14,070 bases of DNA from an uncultured Prevotella sp. (GTDB lineage: Bacteria; Bacteroidota; Bacteroidia; Bacteroidales; Bacteroidaceae): assembly GCA_900769055.1 (NCBI GenBank), contig CAAGFF010000173.1, positions 1-14,070 of the forward strand. Direction: 5' to 3'. This document shows positions 1 to 6,538 of this stretch, in pieces. Every line of letters starts with the position of its first letter. Positions within the stretch are counted from its first letter, which is position 1. Position numbers and translations under genes: made by a program. Below the pieces are notes generated by a model. That model was not told the origin of the DNA, searched no databases, and saw only the letters and a list, made by a program, of their open reading frames with translations.

Positions 1-72
1 GTTTTGTTTCTTAAAAGTTTATGATTGGGCAAAAATACATGAATATCAGATGTTTATAAAATAAGCAGTTAG

Positions 73-92
73 ACTTGCGAAACTTGAATAAC
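73..92 (-). repeat. Dispersed ~20-bp motif, copy 1
   Basis: Read on the minus strand this is GTTATTCAAGTTTCGCAAGT. Near-identical 20-mers occur at 3069-3088 (plus) and 3140-3160 (minus), where they form the arms of a palindrome. The shared core TGCGAAACTTGAAT is exact between 76-89 and 3143-3156. One copy lies upstream of the GH51 gene and two lie downstream. This suggests a dispersed intergenic element in this genome, but only three copies are visible here. Confidence 0.55.
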
Positions 93-207
93 ATATACCA
101 TTCTTGAACAGCGTAGCGAAAATGTGAGAATCACGTCGTTCTTGCTGAAAGCGAAGGCACGTGGTGGCGGAAACATGTGAGGCGCGAGACAGCGAGACGC
201 ATAGCAG

Positions 208-243
208 CACACGCTGCTGCACGTGGCATTGCAGCAGCGTGTG
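208..243. repeat. Perfect 14-bp inverted repeat with 8-nt loop
   Basis: CACACGCTGCTGCA at 208-221 is the exact reverse complement of 230-243, separated by CGTGGCAT. The stem is GC-rich and would be a very stable hairpin in RNA, or a cruciform in DNA. No T-tract follows on either strand, so it is not a standard intrinsic terminator. It lies about 165 bp upstream of the GH51 promoter. Confidence 0.8.
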
Positions 244-291
244 TGGCAGCATGCAGCCGTGTGTGTGGCAGCACGCAGCCGTATGCGTGTG
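229..291. repeat. Imperfect ~22-24 bp tandem repeats
   Basis: Two adjacent units are visible: 246-267 (GCAGCATGCAGCCGTGTGTG plus TG) and 268-291 (begins GCAGCACGCAGCCGTATGCG). A partial unit at about 229-245 (TTGCAGCAGCGTGTGTG) doubles as the right arm of the adjacent hairpin. Just upstream, 184-198 contains GCGAGAC twice, separated by one base. Such sequence is prone to slippage. The units are too few, too imperfect and too closely spaced to be a CRISPR array. Confidence 0.65.
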
Positions 292-376
292 CGGAAAGAA
301 AATCGTAATTCAAAATTCATAATTGCTCGTTGAGCAACAAATTGATGCGGTAAAAAGGAGATAAACGACATTACAT

Positions 377-407
377 TTTGCAATATGGTGGATTTTTGCT
401 ATCTTTG
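377..407 (+). promoter_or_regulatory. Bacteroidetes-type promoter for the GH51 gene
   Basis: TTTG at 377-380 and TATCTTTG at 400-407 are separated by 19 bp, matching the Bacteroidetes primary sigma consensus TTTG / TAnnTTTG. Transcription would start near 414, giving a leader of about 53 nt. That leader holds a tiny frame, ATG at 435 to TAG at 462-464, encoding nine residues and stopping two bases before the GH51 start codon. Confidence 0.75.
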
Positions 408-466
408 CAACATGATATGAGTGGCGAAAGAGCCATGCATTTTTACTCACAAACCAACACATAGAT

Positions 467-3016
467 ATGAACAGACAACTCTTATTGCTTGCCTGCGTGG
501 CCTTGACGGGAAATGTATTCGGACAACGGGCCTTGCCTGCGTGTCAGATAATGGATACTGATACCGTATGCCGGATATTCGTTTATTCTCCTGGTGACAA
601 GGACGGCCTGCACCTGGCCTATCTCGACGAGACTGAGAAATGGACGGATGCGGGGCAGCTCTGCGGCTCGGACTATTCACGATGGGGGTCTGAGAAGAGG
701 ATGTACAACCCCTATGTAACCCATGCCGCTGACGGCACCTGGCGTGCGGTATGGTCGTTGAATGACTATGCGCCATGCTTCGCCGTGGCATACAGTGAGG
801 ACTTGGTGACTTGGCGTCCCCAGGACTATCCGAAGGTGTCTGTGAAAGGCGTGCAGAGACCAGTGGTGTTCCAGATGGATGACGGCTCGTTTGACATTTA
901 CCTGCGCTCGGCATCGGGAAAACGGCATGTGCATGCATCCAATGACTTCAGGACATTCAAGGAGTCGGCAGAGCCAAGTACTATTGACGATATTGCGTGG
1001 ATTACTGATACGGCAACGGTAGGGCAGAAGAGATACGAGGGCAATATATTCGACGTGCCCAAGCTGCATCTTGACTACGTGCTCTCTTATTTTGACGCTC
1101 TTGCTGCCGATGCTGAGAAGAGCCGTGTTACCATGCGCGACGACAAGGACAGGTTCCAGAACTTGCCTGCAACGGTGTCGGCATCTCTGGCTGTCGATAT
1201 GGGCAATACCAAGGCTATCTCCGACAAGCTGGTGGGCATATTCTTCGAGGACATCAGCTATGCCGCAGACGGAGGCTTGTATGCCGAGCTTGTGCAGAAC
1301 CGCGACTTTGAGTATTCCTCACGTGACAGGAAGGAGTGGAATGCCCTTACGGCATGGGAGCACAGCAAGGGTGTGAGGGTGGAGACGGCACAGCCGTTGA
1401 GCAAGGTGAACCCGCACTACGTGGTGATGGCTGCCGATACGTTATACAACTTGGGATGGGACGGCATCGCCGATAAGGGTGCTGACTATGACTTCTCCAT
1501 GTATGCCCGTATGATGGCCGACGGAGCAAAGCAGATGACCGTGGCCTTGGTTGCCGATGACGGCACGGTGATGGCCGAAGGCAAGCTGAAGGTGGCTGGC
1601 AGGGACTGGCAGAGGTATGCCCTGTCTCTGAGCACGGCAACCAAGAAGCGTGCTAAGCTGTTTGCCCAGCAGGTGCAGAATTGCCGCTTGGTTATAGTTG
1701 GCAAGAAGGAAGCGGAGGTGGCATTGGACATGATATCGCTGTTCCCGCATGACACATACAAGGGGCATGGACTGCGCAAAGACCTTGCAGAGACAATAGC
1801 TGGGCTGAAACCTAAGTTCGTAAGGTTCCCGGGGGGCTGCATGAGCCATGGTGACGGCATTGACAACATATATCATTGGAACCATACGGTGGGACCATGG
1901 CAGGACAGGGTGCCCGACAAGAATATCTGGCATTATCACCAGACTCGTGGACTGGGCTTCTATGAGTACTTCCAGTTCTGTGAGGACATTGGCGCTGAGC
2001 CTCTGCCTGTGCTGGCGGCAGGCGTGCCTTGCCAGAACTCCGGTCCCGACAAGGAGGGCTTCGGCGGTCAGCAAGGTGGCATTCCGATGGAGGACATGCC
2101 CGCATACTGCCAGGAAATACTCGACATGATAGAGTGGGCCAATGGAGACCCAGCTAAGAGCAAGTGGGCTAAGATGAGGGCGGATGCCGGACATCCGGAG
2201 CCGTTCAACCTGAAGTATGTCGGCATAGGCAATGAGGATATCATCTCAACGGTATTCGAGGAGAGATGCCTCATGATATGCAAGGCCATAAAGGAGAAAT
2301 ATCCAGACATTGTTGTCTGCGGAACCGTTGGACCATTCCACGACCCGTCGGCAGACTATATCGAGGGATGGCGCTTCGCCAAGGAGAACAAACAGTTTAT
2401 TGACATGGTGGACGAGCACTACTATGAGTCTCCGGGATGGTTCCTGAATCATCAGGACTATTATGACAACTACGACCGCACGGCTCCAAAGGTCTATCTT
2501 GGCGAATGGGCTTCGAGAACGAGGACCATGGAGTCGGCCTTGGTTGAGGCTATGCACCTTTGCCACATAGAGAAGAATGCCGATGTGGTGGTCATGACAA
2601 GCTATGCCCCGCTGCTGTGCAAGGAGAAGCACCACAACTGGAACCCTGACATGATATATTTCGACAACACCGGCATCACGCTTACTCCAAGCTACCACAC
2701 CCAGAAGCTGTTCTCTGTAAATAGCGGCGACAAGTATGTTGCCTCAACGCTCAGGGTTCCGGAAGGGTTGGAGAACAGGGTGGCTGCCAGCGTTGTCACT
2801 GACTCGAAGAGCGGCAAGAAGTATGTGAAGCTTGTCAATGCCCTGCCTTCGAGGTTGAGATTGGACGTCAGCGGTTTGAGCATCAACGCCAATGCGACCG
2901 TTACGGGCTTCCGTGGAATGCCTGCCGACAAGGCTGTGCAGCCTGCCGAGGACGTTAAGGTTGAGGGCTCTGCCATACTCTTGCCGCCTTATTCCGTAGT
3001 ATGTGTGGCAATGTGA
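467..3016 (+). CDS. Secreted GH51 alpha-L-arabinofuranosidase with N-terminal propeller-like domain
   Basis: Predicted to release terminal alpha-L-arabinofuranosyl residues from arabinan or arabinoxylan side chains by a retaining mechanism, in the periplasm or at the cell surface. Residues 1-20 form a signal peptide without a lipobox cysteine. Residues ~25-230 hold GH43/sialidase-like blade motifs (YSEDLVTW at 109-116, then SNDFRTF at 158-164), too short for a complete five-bladed propeller. GH51 begins near 245 (LVGIFFEDISYAADGG, 256-271). A CBM4-like beta-sandwich probably occupies ~295-425. The catalytic barrel follows (VRFPGGCMSHGDG, 452-464), with acid/base E590 in GIGNED and nucleophile E680 in YLGEWAS. 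The C-terminal beta domain runs to 849. The gene has its own consensus promoter and looks monocistronic. No SusC/SusD or other carbohydrate-utilisation genes are visible beside it. The family is very secure; the exact substrate and the role of the N-terminal domain are inferences. Confidence 0.95.
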   Translation: MNRQLLLLACVALTGNVFGQRALPACQIMDTDTVCRIFVYSPGDKDGLHLAYLDETEKWTDAGQLCGSDYSRWGSEKRMYNPYVTHAADGTWRAVWSLNDYAPCFAVAYSEDLVTWRPQDYPKVSVKGVQRPVVFQMDDGSFDIYLRSASGKRHVHASNDFRTFKESAEPSTIDDIAWITDTATVGQKRYEGNIFDVPKLHLDYVLSYFDALAADAEKSRVTMRDDKDRFQNLPATVSASLAVDMGNTKAISDKLVGIFFEDISYAADGGLYAELVQNRDFEYSSRDRKEWNALTAWEHSKGVRVETAQPLSKVNPHYVVMAADTLYNLGWDGIADKGADYDFSMYARMMADGAKQMTVALVADDGTVMAEGKLKVAGRDWQRYALSLSTATKKRAKLFAQQVQNCRLVIVGKKEAEVALDMISLFPHDTYKGHGLRKDLAETIAGLKPKFVRFPGGCMSHGDGIDNIYHWNHTVGPWQDRVPDKNIWHYHQTRGLGFYEYFQFCEDIGAEPLPVLAAGVPCQNSGPDKEGFGGQQGGIPMEDMPAYCQEILDMIEWANGDPAKSKWAKMRADAGHPEPFNLKYVGIGNEDIISTVFEERCLMICKAIKEKYPDIVVCGTVGPFHDPSADYIEGWRFAKENKQFIDMVDEHYYESPGWFLNHQDYYDNYDRTAPKVYLGEWASRTRTMESALVEAMHLCHIEKNADVVVMTSYAPLLCKEKHHNWNPDMIYFDNTGITLTPSYHTQKLFSVNSGDKYVASTLRVPEGLENRVAASVVTDSKSGKKYVKLVNALPSRLRLDVSGLSINANATVTGFRGMPADKAVQPAEDVKVEGSAILLPPYSVVCVAM

Positions 3017-3029
3017 TATTAAGGACAAA

Positions 3030-3175
3030 GGAGTTAAGCCAAATGTCTTTGAGTTGAAACGTGTGCTCTTAACTCAACTTTCGCAAGTAAGGGAAGTTAA
3101 AGAAGTTCTCTCCTTAGAGAGAACTTCTGGGAGTTGAGCACATGCGAAACTTGAATTAACTAATGGCTTAACTCC
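3030..3175. repeat. Nested 146-bp palindrome between convergent genes, probable bidirectional terminator
   Basis: Three inverted repeats lie one inside another. GGAGTTAAGCCA (3030-3041) matches 3164-3175 perfectly. The 20-mer at 3069-3088 pairs with 3140-3159 at 17 of 20 positions. AGAAGTTCTCTC (3101-3112) pairs perfectly with 3117-3128 around the loop CTTA. The structure fills the gap between the stop codons of the GH51 gene and the ompA-family gene, so ending transcription from both sides is plausible. No long T-run follows the central hairpin on either strand; the minus strand has only TTT. The middle arms carry the motif also found at 73-92. Confidence 0.8.
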
Positions 3176-3197
3176 AGTTTAGCTTACCAGTCTGCTT

Positions 3198-4301
3198 TTA
3201 TTTCACATACACAATGGCGAGGCGGTTTGACGTTGTGCCTTGTACTCCCTTGCCTGTGGCCTCGTCTACTATGACACCACGCTCCTTGAGGTATGCGCCA
3301 ACGGCATCAGCCCTGCCTTGCGACAGCTTCTGGTTGAACTCGGCAGAACCTTCCGGCGATGCTGTTCCTACAATCTGCACATGCCTTCCCTTGTCAATGG
3401 GGTTCAGAGCTGTCTTTGCCTCATTGGTGAGAGCGGACTTGCCTTGTGCGAAGGTGACGAATACGAGGTTCTCTACCTTTACCTCCTTAGGTGCCGGGGC
3501 TTCCCTGACAACTTCCCTTACCACCTCCTTGGGCTTCTTTGCCAGCTCGCCTCTCAGGTCGTTAATCTGTGCGTTGAGCATGTCTATCTCGGCCTGGTCC
3601 CTTAGCTCGGCTATGGTGAAGTTGTGTGTGCCGTTGGAGTTTCCGAACTTGTAGATGATGCCAGCGTTGAGTTGTGCGTAGGCGCGGTTGATGTTGTACT
3701 TCACGCCTCCGTGTCCCAGTTCCACTCCGTTTTCATGTCCGTTGCCGTTGTCGACTATGGTGGCAGAGTTGTTTAGTCCCCATACGACAGCAGGCTCAAC
3801 ATACAGCTGCCACGCTTTCCTTTCCCCGAGGTTGAATGCGAAGTCAAGTCCTGCTTTTGATGTCAGGAAGTTCCTTGAGCCTCTGACTTGTGGTGAGTGT
3901 CCGCAGAAATGTCCCCATCCAAGACCGTAGAGAGCGCTTACCTCGAAGGTGCGGGGCACTCCCTCATAGCCGCAGAGCCAGTTGGTCATGTTTACGGTTC
4001 CGAGCAGGCTTGTGTTGAGTGCTCTTACTGTGGTGTGTGATGCTGCGTATGGCTTGTTCGAGAAGTAGGCGTTGCTCTCAACGGCCCATCCGAAGACTGG
4101 CGTGATGTAACGTCCAATCCTTATTCCCACATTTGGGTCGAGCTTGTTCAACCAACCACCTGCTGGGGTAGTCATCTTTGTTGCGACACCTCCGTTAATT
4201 CCGATGTAGAAGTTGTCGAACGTCTTGCTCTCCGTAACGGTCTGTGCAGACAGTTGCATGACCATCAGAGAAGCAGCGATTAAAGTAAATCTCTTTTTCA
4301 T
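3198..4301 (-). CDS. OmpA-family outer membrane protein (beta-barrel plus OmpA C-terminal domain)
   Basis: Predicted outer membrane protein that tethers the envelope to peptidoglycan. Residues 1-20 (MKKRFTLIAASLMVMQLSAQ) are a clear signal peptide. Residues ~28-218 show alternating hydrophobic and aromatic strands typical of a small barrel (FYIGINGGVA, YVEPAVVWGLN, LNAGIIYKFG). A short helix at 228-255 and a Lys/Val/Pro linker (KKPKEVVREVVREAPAPKEV) lead to the OmpA domain at ~276-367, including GTASPEGSAEFNQKLSQGRA and a terminal SNRLAIVYVK. The Arg of the peptidoglycan-binding loop is present (R330), but the usual Asp in 'GHTD' is replaced in TASPEGS, a form I recall as common in Bacteroidetes. 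Length (367 aa) is normal. The gene is transcribed away from the ilv operon and converges on the GH51 gene. Confidence 0.92.
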   Translation of the reverse strand: MKKRFTLIAASLMVMQLSAQTVTESKTFDNFYIGINGGVATKMTTPAGGWLNKLDPNVGIRIGRYITPVFGWAVESNAYFSNKPYAASHTTVRALNTSLLGTVNMTNWLCGYEGVPRTFEVSALYGLGWGHFCGHSPQVRGSRNFLTSKAGLDFAFNLGERKAWQLYVEPAVVWGLNNSATIVDNGNGHENGVELGHGGVKYNINRAYAQLNAGIIYKFGNSNGTHNFTIAELRDQAEIDMLNAQINDLRGELAKKPKEVVREVVREAPAPKEVKVENLVFVTFAQGKSALTNEAKTALNPIDKGRHVQIVGTASPEGSAEFNQKLSQGRADAVGAYLKERGVIVDEATGKGVQGTTSNRLAIVYVK

Positions 4302-4327
4302 AATGATAGTGTTTAGTTGGTAATCAC

Positions 4328-4353
4328 CCGTCCCGGGCTGTCCCGGCAGACGG
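4328..4353 (-). promoter_or_regulatory. Strong GC hairpin in the ompA-family 5' leader
   Basis: Read on the minus strand: CCGTC, bulge TG, CCGGG, loop ACAG, CCCGG, GACGG. This is ten base pairs with one two-base bulge in an otherwise AT-rich leader. It starts about 9 nt from the predicted transcript 5' end and finishes 27 nt before the start codon, so it does not cover the initiation region. Its position resembles the 5' stem-loop that stabilises E. coli ompA mRNA; that functional parallel is an inference. Confidence 0.7.
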
Positions 4354-4368
4354 TAATGTTTGTTGTTG

Positions 4369-4399
4369 CAAATTAAAGCAATTATTACGACTGAGCCAA
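4369..4399 (-). promoter_or_regulatory. Probable promoter of the ompA-family gene
   Basis: On the minus strand, TTGG (4399-4396) and TTAATTTG (4376-4369) are 19 bp apart, one mismatch from TAnnTTTG. A start near 4362 would give a leader of about 60 nt. A perfect TATATTTG (4540-4533, minus) lies further upstream but lacks a matching -33 box; it could be a second, weaker start with a leader of about 225 nt. Confidence 0.5.
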
Positions 4400-4489
4400 G
4401 AGCGGAGGACTTAAAAAACTCTTCCTTATTATAAATATAGACAATAACAACAATGTTTAGCTATAATGGCTGTTTGACCATCAGAAATT

Positions 4490-4519
4490 AACATTGATTG
4501 ATGTTGCATGTCACGACAT
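4490..4519. promoter_or_regulatory. Two adjacent operator-like inverted repeats
   Basis: AACAT (4490-4494) and ATGTT (4501-4505) are inverted half-sites six bases apart. Three bases later, ATGTC-AC-GACAT (4508-4519) is a perfect 12-bp palindrome. Both use the ACAT/ATGT half-site and their centres are about 16 bp apart. They lie about 110-140 bp upstream of the ilvD promoter's -33 box and about 90-120 bp upstream of the predicted ompA promoter. No regulator can be named. Confidence 0.4.
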
Positions 4520-4565
4520 CCTAATGTTATGACAAATATAGTTGCTTGAGATCCTAGTAAGGCTT

Positions 4566-4605
4566 CGATTTGTAATTAATTCGTGCCGTTACGTTACGAT
4601 TTGTA
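4566..4605 (+). repeat. Direct repeat CGATTTGTA, two copies 31 bp apart
   Basis: CGATTTGTA is exact at 4566-4574 and 4597-4605. The 31-bp offset is close to three helical turns, so both copies face the same side of DNA. They lie just upstream of the -33 element of the ilvD promoter, a typical place for an activator or repressor. The nearby GCCGTTACG and GCCGTAATG add weaker similarity. Chance occurrence cannot be excluded in AT-rich DNA. Confidence 0.4.
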
Positions 4606-4631
4606 GCCGTAATGGAAATTTTAGTCGATAA

Positions 4632-4665
4632 TTGTTGGCTGTTCCGCAAAAACTGATTACCTTTG
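4632..4665 (+). promoter_or_regulatory. Promoter of the ilvD operon
   Basis: TTGTTG (4632-4637) and TACCTTTG (4658-4665) are separated by 20 bp and fit the Bacteroidetes consensus. Transcription would begin near 4672, only about 16 nt before the ilvD ATG. This leaves no room for a leader peptide, T-box or riboswitch, so control of this promoter is expected at initiation. Confidence 0.7.
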
Positions 4666-4687
4666 CAACCGCAATAAACGAAATGTT

Positions 4688-6490
4688 ATGAAACATCAAT
4701 TGAGAAGCGCCGTCTGCACCGAAGGCAGACGAATGGCTGGGGCCAGAGCCTTATGGGTGGCCACTGGTATGAAACAGGAGCAATTTGGGAAACCTATTAT
4801 CGCTATCGTTAACTCGTTCACGCAATTTGTGCCTGGACATACACATCTGCATGAGATTGGACAGATTGTCAAGAAAGAAATAGAGTCCATGGGCTGCTAT
4901 GCAGCTGAGTTCAATACCATCGCCATTGATGATGGTATTGCTATGGGGCATGATGGCATGCTTTATTCGCTACCTTCGAGGGATATCATTGCTGACTCGG
5001 TGGAGTATATGGTGAATGCACACAAGGCCGATGCCATGATTTGCATCTCCAATTGCGACAAGGTGACACCGGGAATGCTCATGGCAAGCATGAGGCTCAA
5101 CATACCAACCGTATTCTGCTCGGGCGGTCCCATGGAGGCCGGAAGATGGAGAGGCGAGAATGCCGACCTGATAACGGCCATGATTAAGGGTGCCGATAAG
5201 GAGGTTAGCGATGAGGAACTGGCCCAGATAGAGGCTTGTGCCTGTCCGGGATGTGGCAGCTGCTCCGGTATGTTCACTGCCAACTCCATGAACTCGCTTA
5301 CTGAGGCCATCGGCCTGTCGCTGCCTGGCAACGGTACTATTCTCGCCACTCATCAGAACCGAATAGAACTCTTCAAGGCTGCCGCAAGGCAGGTGGTGAG
5401 GAACGCATACGCCTACTATCAGGATGGCGACGAGAGCGTGCTGCCAAAGAATATCGCCACGAGGGAGGCATTCCTCAACGCCATGACCCTCGACATTGCC
5501 ATGGGGGGAAGCACCAACACCGTGCTGCACCTGCTGGCAGTGGCCCAGGAGGCTGGAGCCGACTTCTGCATGAAGGACATTGACGAGCTTAGCCGCAAGG
5601 TGCCATGCCTGTGCAAGCTTGCTCCGAACACTCAGAAATACAGCGTTCAGGAGTGCGGGCGTGCTGGTGGCATACTTGGCATTCTCGGAGAGCTTGGCAA
5701 GGGTGGGCTGCTGTGTGGCGATGCCAAGCGTGTGGACGGGCTTACCCTGGCTGAGGCCATGGAGAAATACTCCATCACCAAAGATGCCATTGACCCGGAA
5801 GCCGACCGTATATACCACAGCGCGCCAGGCAGGAAGTTCTCTACGGTCATGGGCAGCCAGAACGCCCAGTGGGAGAGTCTTGACACCGACCGCGAGAATG
5901 GCTGCATACGTAGTCTGGAACATGCCTATACCAAGGATGGCGGACTGGCAGTGCTGTTTGGCAACATTGCCCAGGACGGTTGCGTCGTAAAGACTGCCGG
6001 AGTAGACGAGAGCCTGTGGCATTTTGAGGGACCGGCCGTAGTGTTCGACTCACAGGAGGATGCCTGCGAGGGAATACTTGGCGGCAAGGTCAACAGCGGC
6101 GACTGCGTCGTCATTACCCATGAGGGACCGAAAGGCGGCCCGGGTATGCAGGAGATGCTCTATCCCACATCCTATATAAAGAGCCGCCATCTTGGCAAGG
6201 AGTGTGCGCTCATCACTGATGGCCGCTTCTCAGGTGGTACGTCAGGACTCAGCATCGGCCATATATCACCAGAGGCAGCAGCAGGTGGCAACATCGGAAA
6301 GATAAAGGATGGAGATATCATAGAGATTGACATTCCGTCAAGAACAATCAATGTCAGGCTGAGCGATGACGAGCTTGCAGCCAGACCGCAGCAGCCACTG
6401 AAGCGCGACCGCAAGGTGAGCAAGGCTCTCAGGGCTTATGCCCAGAGCGTGGCCAGCGCTGACAAGGGCGGTGTGAGAATTGTTGAGTAA
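4688..6490 (+). CDS. ilvD: Dihydroxy-acid dehydratase
   Basis: Dehydrates 2,3-dihydroxy-isovalerate and 2,3-dihydroxy-3-methylvalerate to the 2-oxo acids that precede valine, leucine and isoleucine; cytosolic iron-sulfur enzyme. The 600-aa protein follows the E. coli IlvD sequence closely along its length: MAGARALW (16-23), VNSFTQFVPGH (41-51), DDGIAMGH (81-88), SNCDKVTPGMLM (121-132), ACPGCGSCSGMFTANSMNS (185-203), then EGPKGGPGMQEMLYPTS and DGRFSGGTSGLSIGH near the C-terminus. Cluster cysteines are C123 and a Cys in the PGCGSC segment (C189 or C192). The NSFTQF segment lacks the extra Cys seen in [2Fe-2S] dehydratases, so this looks like the oxygen-labile [4Fe-4S] type, fitting an anaerobe. 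It is the first gene of the operon, and its ATG lies directly behind the promoter. Confidence 0.98.
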   Translation: MKHQLRSAVCTEGRRMAGARALWVATGMKQEQFGKPIIAIVNSFTQFVPGHTHLHEIGQIVKKEIESMGCYAAEFNTIAIDDGIAMGHDGMLYSLPSRDIIADSVEYMVNAHKADAMICISNCDKVTPGMLMASMRLNIPTVFCSGGPMEAGRWRGENADLITAMIKGADKEVSDEELAQIEACACPGCGSCSGMFTANSMNSLTEAIGLSLPGNGTILATHQNRIELFKAAARQVVRNAYAYYQDGDESVLPKNIATREAFLNAMTLDIAMGGSTNTVLHLLAVAQEAGADFCMKDIDELSRKVPCLCKLAPNTQKYSVQECGRAGGILGILGELGKGGLLCGDAKRVDGLTLAEAMEKYSITKDAIDPEADRIYHSAPGRKFSTVMGSQNAQWESLDTDRENGCIRSLEHAYTKDGGLAVLFGNIAQDGCVVKTAGVDESLWHFEGPAVVFDSQEDACEGILGGKVNSGDCVVITHEGPKGGPGMQEMLYPTSYIKSRHLGKECALITDGRFSGGTSGLSIGHISPEAAAGGNIGKIKDGDIIEIDIPSRTINVRLSDDELAARPQQPLKRDRKVSKALRAYAQSVASADKGGVRIVE

Positions 6491-6538
6491 GATACCCTAT
6501 AGAAGAAACGCACGTCGGACTAAACATACAAGTTATTT

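Larger units (their letters stand above)
1..466. other. Intergenic region upstream of the GH51 gene
   Basis: No convincing gene is seen here. Short reverse-strand reading frames across 46-383 are rich in Cys, His, Arg and Ala because they read a GC-rich repeat, and none has a family signature. The region has three parts: an AT-rich left end with one copy of a motif that recurs near 3069-3160, a GC-rich low-complexity block at about 181-294 with a perfect hairpin and imperfect tandem repeats, and an AT-rich right end with the GH51 promoter. The abrupt change in composition at about 150 and 295 suggests an inserted or expanded repeat rather than a decayed gene. Confidence 0.7.
4302..4687. other. 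Divergent intergenic region between the ompA-family gene and ilvD
   Basis: No gene is seen in this 386-bp AT-rich gap. It carries the ompA leader hairpin and promoter on the left, operator-like inverted repeats at 4490-4519, a direct repeat at 4566-4605, and the ilvD promoter on the right. It is long for a bacterial divergent spacer, leaving room for one or more regulators to bind. Confidence 0.7.

Noticed and set aside
229..291. Possible CRISPR array from GC-rich repeats
   Set aside because: Only two to two and a half imperfect units directly adjoin each other, with no spacers and no cas genes.
46..383. Small Cys/His-rich reverse-strand reading frames
   Set aside because: Their composition comes from the repeated GCAGC/GTGTG DNA; they overlap each other in different frames and show no family features.
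447..938. 163-aa reverse-strand frame inside the GH51 gene
   Set aside because: It is antisense to a well-supported coding region, with low-complexity Ser/Pro/Arg/His composition and no domain.
3101..3128. Classical rho-independent terminator
   Set aside because: The stem is excellent, but neither strand has the required long T-tract, so it is described as a palindrome with probable terminator role.
73..3160. Composite transposon carrying the GH51 gene
   Set aside because: No transposase or target-site duplication is visible, and the flanking motif is only about 20 bp; kept only as a dispersed-repeat observation.
4666..4687. T-box, riboswitch or attenuator before ilvD
   Set aside because: The predicted leader is only about 16 nt long.
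4970..6022. 350-aa reverse-strand frame inside ilvD
   Set aside because: The plus-strand frame is an unmistakable IlvD; the antisense frame is a codon-bias shadow without conserved motifs.
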